Source: Paraburkholderia rhizosphaerae
GTDB taxonomy: Bacteria > Pseudomonadota > Gammaproteobacteria > Burkholderiales > Burkholderiaceae
DNA length: 64,000 nucleotides
Direction of reading: 5' to 3'
Assembly: GCF_004366595.1 (NCBI RefSeq)
Contig: NZ_SORE01000009.1
Span: 209,280-273,279, forward strand
Shown here: positions 37,598 to 48,788 of the stretch, piece after piece
How the letters are laid out: each line of letters starts with the position of its first letter
How positions within the stretch are numbered: position 1 is the stretch's first letter
Position numbers and translations under genes: made by a program
Notes under the pieces: model-generated
The model's input: the letters and a program-made list of their open reading frames with translations, nothing else
What the model was told of the DNA's origin: nothing
The model's database searches: none

Positions 37598-39660
37598 TGT
37601 CCGCGCAGGAACAGGCGGTCGAGATCGGACAGCGTCAGCTGATACCACGTCGGCCGCCCGTGATTGCATTGATCCGCGCGCTCGGTCGCTTCCATCTGCC
37701 GCAGCAGCGCATTCATTTCGTCGAGTGTCAGCCGCCGGTTCGCGCGCACCGCGTGATGGCACGCGAGCGTGCCGAGCAGTTCGTGCTGGCGTTCGGTCAG
37801 CACGCGCGAACCGCCGTACGCGTGCAAGTCGGCCAGCACCGCGCGCGCGAGCGCGGGCAAATCGGCGTCTTTCAGCAACGCGGGCACCGCGCGAATCGCG
37901 AGCGTGGTCGGCGACAGCACCGCGAGATCGAAGCCGAGCGCATCGAGCGTGTCGCGCTCTTCATCGACGATGCCGATTTCGACAGCATCGGCCGGCATCG
38001 ATTGCGGGATCAGCAGCGGCTGCACCGCGATGGTCCGGTCGGCAAGCGCGTTCTTGAACTGCTCGTACAGAATGCGTTCGTGCGCCGCGTGCATATCGAC
38101 GATCACCAGCCCGCGCGCGTTTTGCGCAAGCACGTAGATGCCGTGAATCTGACCGAGCGCGAAACCGAGCGGCTGCTCGTCGGACGCGTCGAGCCCTGCG
38201 TTGGGCGGGAACGCGCCGAATGGCGGAGGTGCGCCGCCATCGACATCGCGCGCTTCAGGCGCCTGACGCGTTGTCGTGCCGTGCGGCGTGCCGGCGCCGG
38301 TGTCCTTGCGGCCAAACAGCGCGTCGTATAGCGCAAGCGGCTGCGCAACCGGCAGCGTGCCTTGCCGCATGCGCGCGTCGCGCATCCACGTCGTGCCCGG
38401 CGAGGCCGCGCCGTTACCGAAACGGCGCTCGCCGTCCAGCGCGGCCGCGCCGCTGGTTGTTCCGCCGCTCGCGTTCACGCCACCCAGCGGCGTCGACCCG
38501 AACGAAGCCGGCACCGCAAATGGCTGCAGATGCGCGGCATGGCCGCCCGCGGTCGTCTCCGGCGACGCGCCCGCATGCCGCGCCAGTGCACGCTGCACAG
38601 CATGGAACACGAACTGGTGAATCGAGCGCGAATCGCGGAAGCGCACTTCGATTTTCGACGGATGCACGTTCACATCGACCGCTTCAGGCGGCAGATCGAG
38701 GAACAGCACATACGATGGGTAACGGTCGCCGTGCAGCACGTCTTCATATGCGGAACGCACCGCGTGCGTGAGCAGCTTGTCGCGCACGAAGCGGCCATTC
38801 ACGAAAAAGTATTGCTGGTCGGCCCGGCCGCGGCTTGCCGTCGGCAAGCCCGCGCAACCGTATACCGCGAGCGGCCCGGCCGCTTCATCGAGCGGCAGAT
38901 GCGCGGTCGCGAACGTGTCGCCGAGAATTTTCGCGACGCGCGCGGCCGGATCGCTGGCGTTCCAGTGCTCGACCGCGCGGCCGTTGTGCAGCACCGAGAT
39001 TGCCACGTCGGGCCGCGCAAGCGCCGCACGGCGGACCATCTCGAGGCAATGGCCGAGTTCCGTCTGTTCGCTCTTCAGAAACTTGCGGCGCGCGGGCGTG
39101 TTGAAATACAACTCGCGCACTTCGATCGTCGTGCCTTGCGTGCCGGCGGCCGGCGCGAGCACGCCGGTCTGCGCGTCGATGCGCGTGGCGTGCGGCGCGT
39201 CGCCGGTGCGGCTCGTGATTGCCATCTCCGACACCGACGCGATCGATGCCAGCGCTTCGCCACGAAACCCGAGCGTCGCGACCGCTTCGAGCTCCGCAAG
39301 CGAGCGTATCTTGCTGGTCGCATGGCGCGTGAGCGCCAGCGCGAGTTCGCCATCGGGGATGCCGCAGCCGTCATCGGTGATCGAGATGCGCTTCACGCCG
39401 CCTTCGTCGAGCAGAATGCGCAGCGTCGTCGCGCCCGCGTCGAGCGCGTTCTCGAGCAGTTCCTTGACCACCGACGCAGGCCGCTCGACCACTTCGCCGG
39501 CGGCGATCTGGCTGATCAGCTGATCGGGCAATGGCAGGATCGATCGCGGCACACGCGCGGCGCTGAGCGAGCGGGCGGGACGGGCAACGGCGGCGGATTC
39601 CGTGGGCGCGGCAGGTGCGCCCACAGCCGTGCCGTCTGACGGTTCGCGGTATTCGGACAT
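37594..39660 (-). CDS. mutL: DNA mismatch repair protein MutL
   Basis: A 688-residue MutL. The GHKL ATPase domain shows [42 protein letters not shown] and [19 protein letters not shown] low-complexity linker (about residues 370-490) joins the C-terminal dimerisation domain, which contains [14 protein letters not shown]. That is the DMHA(x)2E(x)4E form of the endonuclease motif, as in Neisseria, fitting nicking MutL proteins of bacteria without MutH. The [11 protein letters not shown] and NHGRPTW motifs near the end complete the metal site. The ATG at 39658-39660 is used. Confidence 0.95.
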   Translation of the reverse strand: MSEYREPSDGTAVGAPAAPTESAAVARPARSLSAARVPRSILPLPDQLISQIAAGEVVERPASVVKELLENALDAGATTLRILLDEGGVKRISITDDGCGIPDGELALALTRHATSKIRSLAELEAVATLGFRGEALASIASVSEMAITSRTGDAPHATRIDAQTGVLAPAAGTQGTTIEVRELYFNTPARRKFLKSEQTELGHCLEMVRRAALARPDVAISVLHNGRAVEHWNASDPAARVAKILGDTFATAHLPLDEAAGPLAVYGCAGLPTASRGRADQQYFFVNGRFVRDKLLTHAVRSAYEDVLHGDRYPSYVLFLDLPPEAVDVNVHPSKIEVRFRDSRSIHQFVFHAVQRALARHAGASPETTAGGHAAHLQPFAVPASFGSTPLGGVNASGGTTSGAAALDGERRFGNGAASPGTTWMRDARMRQGTLPVAQPLALYDALFGRKDTGAGTPHGTTTRQAPEARDVDGGAPPPFGAFPPNAGLDASDEQPLGFALGQIHGIYVLAQNARGLVIVDMHAAHERILYEQFKNALADRTIAVQPLLIPQSMPADAVEIGIVDEERDTLDALGFDLAVLSPTTLAIRAVPALLKDADLPALARAVLADLHAYGGSRVLTERQHELLGTLACHHAVRANRRLTLDEMNALLRQMEATERADQCNHGRPTWYQLTLSDLDRLFLRGQ

Positions 39661-40017
39661 GGCGGAATTATAGCGATTCCCCGCGGCGCGCCTGTAACCG
39701 GGTGACGCGCGTTCGACGCGCGATTTCTCGCGGCCGGCGCTGGTTTCGCGATGCTCACACGCGCTGCGAGCGCGCGCGCACGGTGACTGGATCATATTTT
39801 CTTAATATTGCATCTGGCACATTCGGTATCATGGCGCGGTCGCATTGCCCGCTCGGGCGCGTTTCGCCGTTTTGTGCTAAGCGTTGCGGTGCCCGGCCAG
39901 GCGCGCGTCATGCTGCGCCTGAATGTTGAATAGGCCGCCGCATTTCGTCGGATCACCACCGATTGTCGCGCCGCGCGGCCCCGGCCCCGCCATTCGCGTT
40001 ATTGAGAGGATGTCTTT
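39661..40017. other. Divergent intergenic region mutL / dedA
   Basis: 357 bp with no gene. It contains an AT-rich patch near 39790-39830, suited to a promoter, but no -35/-10 pair with proper spacing was found. Confidence 0.4.
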
Positions 40018-40704
40018 TTGGATACGCTGCTGCATTTCGTCAACCTCGTGCTGCACATCGACGCATTTCTCGGTGACTTCATCCGCCAGTACGGCGGTTG
40101 GGTCTATGCGGTGCTATTCCTGATCGTGTTTTGCGAAACCGGGCTTGTTGTGCTGCCGTTTCTGCCCGGCGACTCGCTGCTGTTCATCGGCGGCGCGTTT
40201 GCAGCGGCCGGTGCGATGAACGTCGGCCTGTTAATCCTGTTGCTGGTCGTCGCGGCCGTCACAGGCAACACGGTGAATTACCTGATTGGCCGCGCGATCG
40301 GCGCGAGGGTGTTCGATTCGCACATCCCGGTGCTCGAGCGGTTCCTCGATCGCGAGGCGCTGCGCAAGACCCACAACTTCTATGAAAAGCACGGCGGCAA
40401 AACCATCGTGCTGGCGCGTTTTATCCCGATCGTGCGGACTTTCGCGCCGTTCGTCGCGGGGGCTTCGCAGATGAGCGTGCGACGTTTCCAGCTGTTCAAT
40501 GTCACCGGGGCGTTGTTCTGGGTGCTGTTGCTCGTGCTGCTCGGCTACTTCTTCGGCAACATTCCGTTTATCCGCCAGTACCTGAATGTGATCGTGCTGG
40601 TCGGCATCGGCGCGGCGATTGTGCCGGTCGCGTTCGGCGCGCTGTGGAAGATGGTGCGCCGACGAGCGCCGGAAGGCGCCGCGCGCAAGAGCGGCGGCCA
40701 CTGA
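40018..40704 (+). CDS. DedA-family inner-membrane protein
   Basis: A 228-residue polytopic membrane protein. The DedA signatures are FCETGLVVLPFLPGDSLLFI, VAAVTGNTVNYLIGRAIG and FARFIPIVRTFAPF-type sequence (VLARFIPIVRTFAPFVAGAS). DedA proteins act in membrane homeostasis, including undecaprenyl phosphate or phospholipid flipping. The start is TTG at 40018-40020, preceded by GAGAGGA 8 bases upstream; no ATG fits the family N-terminus. A strong terminator follows at 40771-40802. Confidence 0.9.
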   Translation: MDTLLHFVNLVLHIDAFLGDFIRQYGGWVYAVLFLIVFCETGLVVLPFLPGDSLLFIGGAFAAAGAMNVGLLILLLVVAAVTGNTVNYLIGRAIGARVFDSHIPVLERFLDREALRKTHNFYEKHGGKTIVLARFIPIVRTFAPFVAGASQMSVRRFQLFNVTGALFWVLLLVLLGYFFGNIPFIRQYLNVIVLVGIGAAIVPVAFGALWKMVRRRAPEGAARKSGGH

Positions 40705-40770
40705 ACGCGGTGAGCGCCTCGTCAGTCTGACGGGCACGCGCCGAATGGCAAACTACCTATATGGCGAAAG

Positions 40771-40802
40771 GGCATCGCGTGATCAATCGCGATGCCTTTT
40801 TT
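40771..40802 (+). terminator. Rho-independent terminator after dedA
   Basis: GGCATCGCG and CGCGATGCC form a perfect 9-bp stem with an 8-base loop, followed by six T residues. It separates dedA from the convergent mscS-type gene. Confidence 0.88.
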
Positions 40803-40845
40803 GCTTGCGTGACACGCAACGCGCATGCGACGCGCGTTGCGCGGC

Positions 40846-41679
40846 TTACTTCGCCGCGCGTTCTACCTGGCTTGCCGTGCGTCGCACGAACGGTGTTTCC
40901 GGTGTCGGATAGCCCGCCTCCCTGAATGTTTCGACGATCGCGCGATTCGTGTCGAAATACACCTGCCAGTAGTGATCGTTGTTTGTATAAGGCCGCACGC
41001 ACAGCATCGGTCCTTCCGGCGTAAACGACAGCACTTCGATGTCGGGCGGCGGATTCTCGACGACATTGGGAATGCGCGCCACCACCGCGCGCAGACGGTT
41101 CGCCGCTTCGACCGGGTCGACGCCGTTCGCGATCTTCGCGGTCAATTCCACGCGACGCACCGGCAGCACGCTGTAGTTCGAGATTGTGTCGGCGAAGATC
41201 TTGTTGTTGCCGATGATGGTCGTCACGTTGTCGGGCGTGACGATCGTCGTGCCGAACAGCCCGAGCTCGCGGACGGTGCCGGTCACGCCGCCGGCGGTGA
41301 CGAAATCGCCGACCTTGAACGGCCGCAGCACCTGCATGAACACACCGGCCGCGAAGTGCGCAAGCAGGCCGCCCCACGCGGTGCCGATCGCCAGACCCAG
41401 GCCGGCGAGCAGCGCGGCGAACGACGTGGTCTGTACGCCGAACACCTGCAAGATCGCGAGAATCAACAGCAGATTCAGCAGCGCGCCGAGAATCGAGCCA
41501 AGGTAATGCGCGAGCGTCGGATCGATGCGGCCATTGCGTTCGAGTACTGCACGCATCAGGCGGGTGACCAGCCCGATGACCCATCGCCCGATAATCCACA
41601 GAACGATGGCGGCCAGTACTTTGGTTCCGAAGTCGATGCCTCGGGTCATCAGGAATACGCGTACGGTTTCAAGGTCCAC
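40846..41679 (-). CDS. MscS-family mechanosensitive channel
   Basis: A 277-residue small-conductance channel. Three N-terminal membrane segments end in the pore helix AALLAGLGLAIGTAWGGLLA. The beta-domain FKVGDFVTAGGVTGTVRELG and TPDNVTTIIGNNKIFADTIS and the C-terminal alpha/beta domain follow. The channel opens on hypo-osmotic shock. The GTG at 41677-41679 is chosen because GAGGAC lies 6 bases upstream and the product (VDLETVRVFLMTRG) resembles MscS N-termini; an extension to 41742 is possible. Confidence 0.9.
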   Translation of the reverse strand: MDLETVRVFLMTRGIDFGTKVLAAIVLWIIGRWVIGLVTRLMRAVLERNGRIDPTLAHYLGSILGALLNLLLILAILQVFGVQTTSFAALLAGLGLAIGTAWGGLLAHFAAGVFMQVLRPFKVGDFVTAGGVTGTVRELGLFGTTIVTPDNVTTIIGNNKIFADTISNYSVLPVRRVELTAKIANGVDPVEAANRLRAVVARIPNVVENPPPDIEVLSFTPEGPMLCVRPYTNNDHYWQVYFDTNRAIVETFREAGYPTPETPFVRRTASQVERAAK

Positions 41680-42080
41680 GATGTCCTCGCTCGAGCGATG
41701 GTGTTGTGCTTCGTTGGATCGACTGCAGCACGTGCCGAGCATGCGCAGTGCTGCGTGATGCTACGTTCGGCCACGTTCGGCTACGGGCGGTGCGACGACC
41801 TCTGTGCTACAGCGAAAGGCACTGACAGGAAGGGCAAAACGGTGTGTTTGCGGTGTGATGGCGGGCATGGCTCGCCGCCCGCGATCTTCGGGAGTTATAG
41901 GCGACCGCAGGCGCGTTAGCAAGCTGTATTCCCGCACCCCGCGTTATGCATGCGGAATGATTGAACCTGTGCACGCGTGCACGACACGACACACTGAACT
42001 CGCTTCTGAAAGCAAAAGGCTCATCGGTCGCCCGATGAGCCTTTGCGGTTTTAGCCTGCTTCTGACGATATGCGATCAGG
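41680..42080. other. Intergenic region downstream of the 42.1-kb MFS gene
   Basis: 401 bp between the mscS start and the end of the MFS gene. Apart from the hairpin terminator at 42015-42044 no feature was recognised. Confidence 0.4.
42015..42044 (-). terminator. Rho-independent terminator of the MFS gene at 42.1-43.6 kb
   Basis: AAAGGCTCATCGG and CCGATGAGCCTTT form a perfect 13-bp stem with a TCGC loop. On the minus strand it is followed by TTTGCTTTC-type sequence. Confidence 0.8.
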
Positions 42081-43571
42081 TCAGTGTTGCTTCGCGTTTG
42101 CTACGAAATCTTCCGCGTCGACGTCGTAACCGGACGGTTCCCAGCGAATCGCGAGCAGCGCGATCAGCCCGCACAACGGCGCGGCTGCGATGATCCAGAA
42201 CACGCGTGTGCCCAGCGCGGCGGCGAGCACCGGAAACAGGAACAGAGACACTGTCGAGCTCGCACGCATCAGCGTCTGGTTGAACCCGACACCGACGCCG
42301 CGCAACGAAGTCGGATAACTGAGCGACGCGAACGTCATGCTATGCGAGCCGGGCCCAAAGCCTTGGCCGAGCAGGAACGCGCCAAGCAGTGCGATCGCGA
42401 TCGCGACCTGCACGCCGCCTGCCGGCTTACCGACAATCGCGAGGCCGATCAGCGCGGCAAGCTGGAACGTGTAGCCGAGCACGGTCGGCTTCCATGCGCC
42501 GGTCTTCGGCACCGTGCGCACCGCAATCAGGCCGCCGACGAACGCGAACGCCAGATTCAGCGCGAGCGATGCGAGGATCGTCGTTAGCATCGATTGGGCG
42601 AGGAAACTCGAGATGATCACCGGCAGACCGAACGCAACCGCGTTGTACGCGAATGACGACGCGACCGCGATGACCGTCGCGAGCACGGTGCGCTTCAGAT
42701 AGACGCCGCGCAATAGCGTGCCGTAGTTTGCCCACGATGCGCGGCGGGGCGCGTGTTGTGCGGCTGCGGACTGCGATGCGTCCGGCGCGAGCGCCGCATC
42801 GATGCCATACGAGCGCTTCAGGATTTTCGCGGCGCCGGCCAGGTCGCCCTGGTTCGCCGCCCACATCGGTGACTCGCTGATATAGCGGCTGCGGATCGCA
42901 ATAATGATCAATGCCGGCACCGCGCCGAAACCGAGAATCAGACGCCACAGCAGCGGTTGATGGCTTGCGGGCAGCATCGCGTAAAACGCCAGCACGAGCA
43001 GATACGACACGCTAATCGCCGCATACCAGACGGGGCACCACATCGCGACGCGCGCGGCTTTGTTGCCGCGCCCGCGCAGCCGCGAAAACTCCGCGAGAAA
43101 CGCCATCGCGACCGGTAGATCGATGCCGACGCCCAGTCCCATTACGAAGCGCGCGCCGCCGAGCACCCATGCATTCGGCGCAAACGCGCACGCGAGCGCG
43201 GCGATCACGAAGAAGAACATGTCGGCCATAAAGACGCGGTAGCGGCCGATGCGGTCGGTGAGAAAGCCGCCGAGACACGCGCCGACGATCGCGCCGAATG
43301 TGATTGCGGACGCAACGAAGCCGGTGCCGGCCGGCGTCAATGAGAACTCGCGTGCGACATCCTTGATGCCGAATGCGAGTGCGCCGAGATCGTATGCATC
43401 GAGAAACACGCCACCGAGCGCAATTGCGACGACGATGCGCGCGTCGCTGCCGGCCGCGGCGCCGTGGTTCACGAGTTGGGAGACGTCCGCAGCCGAGCGG
43501 ATCAGCGCTTGTGCGGGCGTGGGGGAGTGCGCCGGAGCGGCGTCAAGTTCGGTAGCGAGGGTGGTGGACAT
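42081..43571 (-). CDS. MFS transporter (AAHS/sugar-porter-like)
   Basis: A 496-residue major facilitator with 12 predicted membrane segments. After a 45-residue hydrophilic N-terminus come LGGVFLDAYDLGALAFGIKD and the loop 2-3 motif GGFLTDRIGRYRVFMADMFF. The repeated motif after helix 8 is weak. Substrate unknown; relatives carry aromatic acids or sugars. It stands alone, with its own terminator. Confidence 0.82.
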   Translation of the reverse strand: MSTTLATELDAAPAHSPTPAQALIRSAADVSQLVNHGAAAGSDARIVVAIALGGVFLDAYDLGALAFGIKDVAREFSLTPAGTGFVASAITFGAIVGACLGGFLTDRIGRYRVFMADMFFFVIAALACAFAPNAWVLGGARFVMGLGVGIDLPVAMAFLAEFSRLRGRGNKAARVAMWCPVWYAAISVSYLLVLAFYAMLPASHQPLLWRLILGFGAVPALIIIAIRSRYISESPMWAANQGDLAGAAKILKRSYGIDAALAPDASQSAAAQHAPRRASWANYGTLLRGVYLKRTVLATVIAVASSFAYNAVAFGLPVIISSFLAQSMLTTILASLALNLAFAFVGGLIAVRTVPKTGAWKPTVLGYTFQLAALIGLAIVGKPAGGVQVAIAIALLGAFLLGQGFGPGSHSMTFASLSYPTSLRGVGVGFNQTLMRASSTVSLFLFPVLAAALGTRVFWIIAAAPLCGLIALLAIRWEPSGYDVDAEDFVANAKQH

Positions 43572-43743
43572 ACGGCGCTCGCGCGAAATACGCGCAAAAA
43601 CGTGAAAAGCGGTGATCCTACAGGCGGCTTTCAGTGCTCAGCAAGGTTATTTTCGTTATTAGCTCATGCGCGATGCGGCACGGGGTACGGGCCGCGTCAG
43701 CGGCTTGCGCGAACGGCCTGCGCAGCGCACACCGTCGGCGTTT

Positions 43744-44544
43744 CTAGCGCCGCGCGATCACCGCAGTGGACTCGACCCATTCATCGAGCCAGCCGTCGCG
43801 CGCATGCGTATCGAGCAGCGTCTTCAGGTGGCTCATCAGTTCGTCGAGCCGCGCGCCGAGATGACTGCGCGACAGGCTCGACATCGACTGCGGCCGCTTC
43901 ATCAACGCATCGACGGATACTTTGCGCCGCTCGATGATCGATACACGCTCGAGCGACGCAAACGGCGATTGCATCAGCACCGCTTCATGGGCGATCCAGG
44001 CGTCGGATTTGCGGCGCGCACGAGCTGGGTCGGCTTGCGCATACTGATCGAGCAGTCCGCGATATTCGGCCATCCACGGCTCCGATGCGCTGTCGGGCTG
44101 CGAAGTCGCGAATAGCGCGAGCGCGCCGCCCGGTTCGATCAGCGCATCAAGGCGTCGTAGCGTGTCGGGCCGGTCCATCCAATGAAATGCGCGGCCGATC
44201 ACCGCGAGCCCGAACGGGCCCATGTCGGCGGACAGTTCGTACGAACTGCCCTCGCGGAACTCGATGTTCGGCGCGATGCCAGCGCCGAGTTCCGACGCGA
44301 TGCGCAGCATTTCGGGCTCCGGATCGATCGCAACGCCGCTCGCAACCCACGACGCAAACGCGATGGACAACTGACCTGGCCCGCAGCCGATATCGAGTAG
44401 CCGTTGCGTGCCGTCCAACCCACACGCCTGGCCGACCCGCCGGATCAGGCGCGGAGAATAGGCCGCGCGGCCGGTGAGATAATGGGCGGCGGCGTGCCTG
44501 AAACGCTCGGGTACGAACGGGATCGGATCGGTCACGTCGCGCAT
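43744..44544 (-). CDS. Class I SAM-dependent methyltransferase
   Basis: A 266-residue methyltransferase with motif I RLLDIGCGPGQLSIAFA, the acidic loop VAIDPEPEMLRIA and motif IV AVIGRAFHWMDRPDTLRRLD. It belongs to the broad family that includes trans-aconitate methyltransferases (Tam/Tmt1). It starts 11 bp after the tcuC stop on the same strand, so it is probably cotranscribed with the tricarballylate genes. The ATG at 44542-44544 is used; longer readings overlap tcuC. Substrate unproven. Confidence 0.82.
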   Translation of the reverse strand: MRDVTDPIPFVPERFRHAAAHYLTGRAAYSPRLIRRVGQACGLDGTQRLLDIGCGPGQLSIAFASWVASGVAIDPEPEMLRIASELGAGIAPNIEFREGSSYELSADMGPFGLAVIGRAFHWMDRPDTLRRLDALIEPGGALALFATSQPDSASEPWMAEYRGLLDQYAQADPARARRKSDAWIAHEAVLMQSPFASLERVSIIERRKVSVDALMKRPQSMSSLSRSHLGARLDELMSHLKTLLDTHARDGWLDEWVESTAVIARR

Positions 44545-44555
44545 CCAATACTGGC

Positions 44556-45884
44556 TTAGATCACGTCCTTCATCCGCTCGGCCACCCCGCCGCGTCGATA
44601 CAGCGCGAGCGTCGCGCCAAGCCCGCAGATCGCCGCGAAGCTCAGCCAGTAGCCCGGCGCGGCCTTGTCGTTCAGCGCGTGGATCAGAAACGTCGACACC
44701 GCCGGCGTAAAGCCGCCGAACAGCGCGGTCGCGAGGCTGAACGCCAGCGAGAAGCCGGCGACCCGCACTTCGACTGGCATCACCTCGGTCAACGCGGCGA
44801 CCATCGCGCCGTTGTACACGCCGAAGAAGAACGAGAACCACATCAGCACGATAAACATACGGCCGAAGCTCGGCGCCGATGCGAGCCACGACAGCGCCGG
44901 ATACGCGGTGAAGATGGCCAGCAGTGTGATGGCCAGCAGCAGCGGTTTGCGGCCGATACGGTCCGATATCGCGCCGCCGATCGGCAGCCAGATAAAGTTG
45001 CCGATACCGACGCACAGCGTGACGATCAGGCTATCGGACGTCGACAGTTTCAGCACCGTCTTGCCGAAGGTCGGCGTATAGACGGTGATCAGATAGAACG
45101 TCGTGGTGGTCATCGCGGTGAGCAGCATGCCGGCGATCACCGTCTTCCAGTTCGCGAGCATCGAACTGAACACTTCGCGTGCGCTCGGATGATGCTTGCG
45201 CGACTTGAACGCCTCGGTCTCCTGCAGCGAGCGGCGCAGCAGGAACAGAAACGGCACGATGATACAGCCGATAAAGAACGGAATGCGCCAGCCCCATGCG
45301 TGTAGCGCATCGGCGGCGAGCCACTTGTTCAGCCCATAGCCTAGCAGCGCGGCGACGATGATCGCCACCTGCTGACTGGCCGATTGCCAGCTGGTATAGA
45401 AGCCTTTATGGCCGGGCGTTGCCATTTCGGCCAGATACACCGACACACCGCCCAGTTCCGCACCAGCCGAGAAGCCTTGCAGCAGGCGGCCGATCAGAAC
45501 GAGCAGCGGCGCGAGCATGCCGATCGTCTCGTAGCCCGGCACGCAAGCGATCAGAATCGTGCCGCTTGCCATCAGCGTCAGCGTAACAATCAAACCTTTG
45601 CGTCGACCCACCTGGTCGATATACGCGCCAAGGAAAATCGCGCCGAGCGGACGCATCAGAAAGCCGGCGCCGAACACCGCGAAGGTCAGCATCAGCGATG
45701 CGAAGTCGCTGCCCGCCGGAAAGAATACCTTCGAGATATACGTCGCGTAGAAGCCGAACAGGAAGAAGTCGAATTGTTCGAGGAAATTGCCGCTGGTGAC
45801 CCGCAGCACGGCGGCCACCTTCGACCTGGGTGGCTGCGCCGCAGCGGACATGACGGTCGATGGGGGCACGATGTTTGTCTCCAT
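44556..45884 (-). CDS. tcuC: Tricarballylate/citrate:proton symporter TcuC (MHS-family MFS)
   Basis: A 442-residue MFS protein of the metabolite:H+ symporter type. Features are [20 protein letters not shown], the loop [40 protein letters not shown], and the second-half motif [12 protein letters not shown]. These closely resemble CitA/TcuC citrate and tricarballylate carriers. The linkage to tcuB and tcuA upstream on the same strand supports tricarballylate as substrate. Confidence 0.88.
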   Translation of the reverse strand: METNIVPPSTVMSAAAQPPRSKVAAVLRVTSGNFLEQFDFFLFGFYATYISKVFFPAGSDFASLMLTFAVFGAGFLMRPLGAIFLGAYIDQVGRRKGLIVTLTLMASGTILIACVPGYETIGMLAPLLVLIGRLLQGFSAGAELGGVSVYLAEMATPGHKGFYTSWQSASQQVAIIVAALLGYGLNKWLAADALHAWGWRIPFFIGCIIVPFLFLLRRSLQETEAFKSRKHHPSAREVFSSMLANWKTVIAGMLLTAMTTTTFYLITVYTPTFGKTVLKLSTSDSLIVTLCVGIGNFIWLPIGGAISDRIGRKPLLLAITLLAIFTAYPALSWLASAPSFGRMFIVLMWFSFFFGVYNGAMVAALTEVMPVEVRVAGFSLAFSLATALFGGFTPAVSTFLIHALNDKAAPGYWLSFAAICGLGATLALYRRGGVAERMKDVI

Positions 45885-45981
45885 GGTATTTCCGTAGTGC
45901 GTAGTTTGAACCTTTGTTGCTCTGGCTTCCTTTCGGTTTGAAAGGATAGCGGGGGCGCGAGCGCGCGCCCCGTACGCTAAC

Positions 45982-47238
45982 TCATTCCGAACCGAGCTTC
46001 AAACTATTCGCTTGTCTTTTCTCGATCGACGACTTCAGCAGGGCGGCGCTGCGATAGATGCCGTGTGCGAACTTCCCATACGGCAGTGTCGCGAACAACG
46101 CGAGCACGACGCCGAGATGCACCGCGAGCAGCCACGCGAGCGCCGCGGTATCGCGCCACGCGAGCAACGCGAGACCGGTTGCGCTGGTGAGCAGCAGCAG
46201 CGCGATAAAGCCGCGGTCCATCGGTTTTTGCGCGGCGTCGCCGCGTGCGGGATCGCGTTTCAGATTCAGCCACAACAGGCCGGCCGGCCCGATCAGCAGG
46301 CCGATGCCGCCTAGCGTGCCGAGCAGTACGGGGACGCTCACGAACGGATACGGCGCATGCAGGTCGAGGAAAAAGTGATAAAACGTTGCGACGACGGTTG
46401 CCGCGAAACACAGCATGAAGCCGTAGAACGTGAAGTGATGAAAGCGCCGGCGTGCGAGCGTGAAGCGGTCGTCGGCTTCGTTGCAGCCGTCGCCGTGCCC
46501 GCCATCGAGATACTTCAGCGTGAGCGCGTTTCTCGTTGCTTCCGAAATGGCTTCGCCTTGGGCCGCAGCAGATCCGGTGTCCGCCGACACGTCTTTCCAG
46601 AAGCGCGTGACGCCCACGCCGAGCGACACGCTCGCGAGCACGAAGACGATGCCGAACAGCAGCGCGAGCAGGTTGTGCGGGAAGATCGCGTAGAAGTTGC
46701 CCGCGAGCGGCGTGCCGAACAGCGGTCCGTTCATCGCGACGCCGAGCACAAGGAACAGCGCGAGGCCGAACGCGAGCGCAAGCGACAGCGTCAGGCCATT
46801 GCGTTTGTACAGCGCGCCCATGAACGATGGCACCGCATATTCGCTGTACGTGTCCATGCGTACTTTCGCCATCGCTTGCGGCACGTTCACCGCGAACTCA
46901 TGCGGCGGTGCGTACTGGCATGCGTGATAGCACGCGCCGCAGTTGTGGCACAGGTTCGCGAGGTAGTTCACGTCGGCCTTGCCGAACTCGAGGCGGCGTG
47001 TCATTGCGGGGAATACCGCGCAAAAGCCCTCGCAATAGCGGCATGCGTTGCAGATCTGCATTTGCCGCGCGACTTCGGTTTCGTTTTCGGTCAGCGGCAG
47101 CACGCGGATCGTGCGATGCGCGCTTGCATTGGCGGGTCCGCCGTTCGCTGCATCCAGTCCGGATGCCAGTTGCTGCGCGTCGCGCGCGAGTGCTTCAAGC
47201 TTCTGCACGATGGGCTCCCGTTGATTCGCTTGCGGCAT
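45982..47238 (-). CDS. tcuB: Tricarballylate utilisation 4Fe-4S protein TcuB
   Basis: A membrane iron-sulfur protein of 418 residues. Two ferredoxin-like Cys sets ([11 protein letters not shown], Cys 63/66/69/73, and [11 protein letters not shown], Cys 97/100/103/107) precede about six membrane helices with histidines suited to heme. TcuB reoxidises the FAD of TcuA and passes electrons to the quinone pool. It overlaps the tcuA 3' end by 44 bp from the ATG at 47238. A GTG at 47208 with GGGAG upstream is a credible alternative start (408 residues). Confidence 0.9.
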   Translation of the reverse strand: MPQANQREPIVQKLEALARDAQQLASGLDAANGGPANASAHRTIRVLPLTENETEVARQMQICNACRYCEGFCAVFPAMTRRLEFGKADVNYLANLCHNCGACYHACQYAPPHEFAVNVPQAMAKVRMDTYSEYAVPSFMGALYKRNGLTLSLALAFGLALFLVLGVAMNGPLFGTPLAGNFYAIFPHNLLALLFGIVFVLASVSLGVGVTRFWKDVSADTGSAAAQGEAISEATRNALTLKYLDGGHGDGCNEADDRFTLARRRFHHFTFYGFMLCFAATVVATFYHFFLDLHAPYPFVSVPVLLGTLGGIGLLIGPAGLLWLNLKRDPARGDAAQKPMDRGFIALLLLTSATGLALLAWRDTAALAWLLAVHLGVVLALFATLPYGKFAHGIYRSAALLKSSIEKRQANSLKLGSE

Positions 47239-48634
47239 GTGCCGTCTGTGTGCTTCCGAGCGCCGCGCGCGCCGCCTGTGTGCCCGCGATGCGGCCGAAC
47301 GCGGTGCCGATCGACATGCCGACACCCGCGGTATAGCCCTTGCCGAGCACATTGCCCGCCATCATTTCGCCGGCGACGAACAGGTTGTCGCTCGGCTGGC
47401 CGCCAAAATGCACCTGCGAGCGATCGTTCACCTTCAACCCAAGGTACGTGAACGTGATACCCGGGCGCAGTGCGTAACCATAGAACGGCGGTTTATCGAG
47501 CGGCAGCGCCCAGTGCGTCTTCGGTGGTGCGAGACCGTCGGTGCGGCAATCGTCGAGCTTCGTATGATCGAACGTCCCGGGCCGGCACGCCGCGTTATAG
47601 GCATCGACGGTGCGCATAAACGCGTCGACCGGAAGGCCCAGTTCGCGAGCAAGGTCCGGCAGCGTGTTGGCCTTGGTGCCCGGAAACACCGGCGGCATAA
47701 AGCGGCCGATCGCTTTCGAGTCGATGATCGAGTAGCCGATCTGCCCGGGTTGCTGCGCGACCAGACGGCCCCAGATCGCGTAGCGCTTCGGCCAGAAGTC
47801 TTCGCCCTCGTCGTAGAAGCGTTCGGCATCGCGATTCACCACGACGCCGAGCGATACGCAGTCGATCCGCGTGCAGATGCCGCCGTCGTACAGCGGCGCG
47901 CGCGCGTCGATTGCCACGCAGTGCGACTGCGACGGATCGCCGAGCGGATCGGCGCCCGCATCGATCATGAACTTCAGCAGCACGCCGTTGTTAAAGCGCG
48001 TGCCGCGAATCAGGAAGTTATCGGCCGGCCATTCGCCGCGCTCGTTTTGCCCCCACGCTTCGCGCAGCCATTCGCGGTTCGATTCGAAGCCGCCGGCGGC
48101 GAGCACGCACGCGCGCGCTTCGAAACGCTGGTTGCCGCTTTTTGCGGCGACGAAGCGCCCGTTATCGAGTTCGATCGAATCGACCGGGGTTTCGTAGCGG
48201 ATCTGCACGCCGAGCGCTTCGGCGCTCCGGTAGTACGCGTTGACGAGCGCCTTGCCGCCACCCATGAAGAACGCATTGGTGCGCGCGACATGCAGCGTGC
48301 CGGACAACGGCGGCTGGAAGCGCACGCCGTGCTTTTGCATCCATGGCCGGCATGTCGACGACGCGCGAATCGCCAGACGCGCCAGAGGTTCGTTCGTGAT
48401 GCCGCCAGTCACCTTGAGCAGATCCTGCCAGTACTCTTCTTCCGGGTAGGCGTCGACAAGCACGTCTTGCGGTGCGTCATGCATGCAGCGCAGATTACGC
48501 GTGTGCTGGGAGTTGCCGCCGCGCCATTCGCGCGGGGCGGATTCGAGAAGCAGCACCGATGCGCCGGCTTCGCGCGCCATTAACGCGGCGCACAACGCGG
48601 CGTTGCCGCCCCCGATGACTAGTACATCGACCAT
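47195..48634 (-). CDS. tcuA: FAD-dependent tricarballylate dehydrogenase TcuA
   Basis: A 479-residue flavoprotein of the succinate dehydrogenase/fumarate reductase family. The N-terminal dinucleotide fold is [20 protein letters not shown] with [20 protein letters not shown], and the C-terminal FAD block is [20 protein letters not shown]. It oxidises tricarballylate to cis-aconitate, which feeds into the TCA cycle. The ATG at 48632-48634 starts the Rossmann fold directly; an upstream in-frame Met adds 22 unrelated residues. It heads the tcuABC unit. Confidence 0.92.
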   Translation of the reverse strand: MVDVLVIGGGNAALCAALMAREAGASVLLLESAPREWRGGNSQHTRNLRCMHDAPQDVLVDAYPEEEYWQDLLKVTGGITNEPLARLAIRASSTCRPWMQKHGVRFQPPLSGTLHVARTNAFFMGGGKALVNAYYRSAEALGVQIRYETPVDSIELDNGRFVAAKSGNQRFEARACVLAAGGFESNREWLREAWGQNERGEWPADNFLIRGTRFNNGVLLKFMIDAGADPLGDPSQSHCVAIDARAPLYDGGICTRIDCVSLGVVVNRDAERFYDEGEDFWPKRYAIWGRLVAQQPGQIGYSIIDSKAIGRFMPPVFPGTKANTLPDLARELGLPVDAFMRTVDAYNAACRPGTFDHTKLDDCRTDGLAPPKTHWALPLDKPPFYGYALRPGITFTYLGLKVNDRSQVHFGGQPSDNLFVAGEMMAGNVLGKGYTAGVGMSIGTAFGRIAGTQAARAALGSTQTAHAASESTGAHRAEA

Positions 48635-48788
48635 GGTGGGGAGTCTCCGATGCGGCGCGCCGACCGGAGTTGAATGCGTCAGCGCTTGCTCCGGTTCCAC
48701 GCCGCGGTACGCCAGGCTGGCGTTTCAGCAGCGTGGCTGCAGTTGCCGCACCTGCGCGGTGTATGCGCGAACTGTAGTGGGCGCGACG

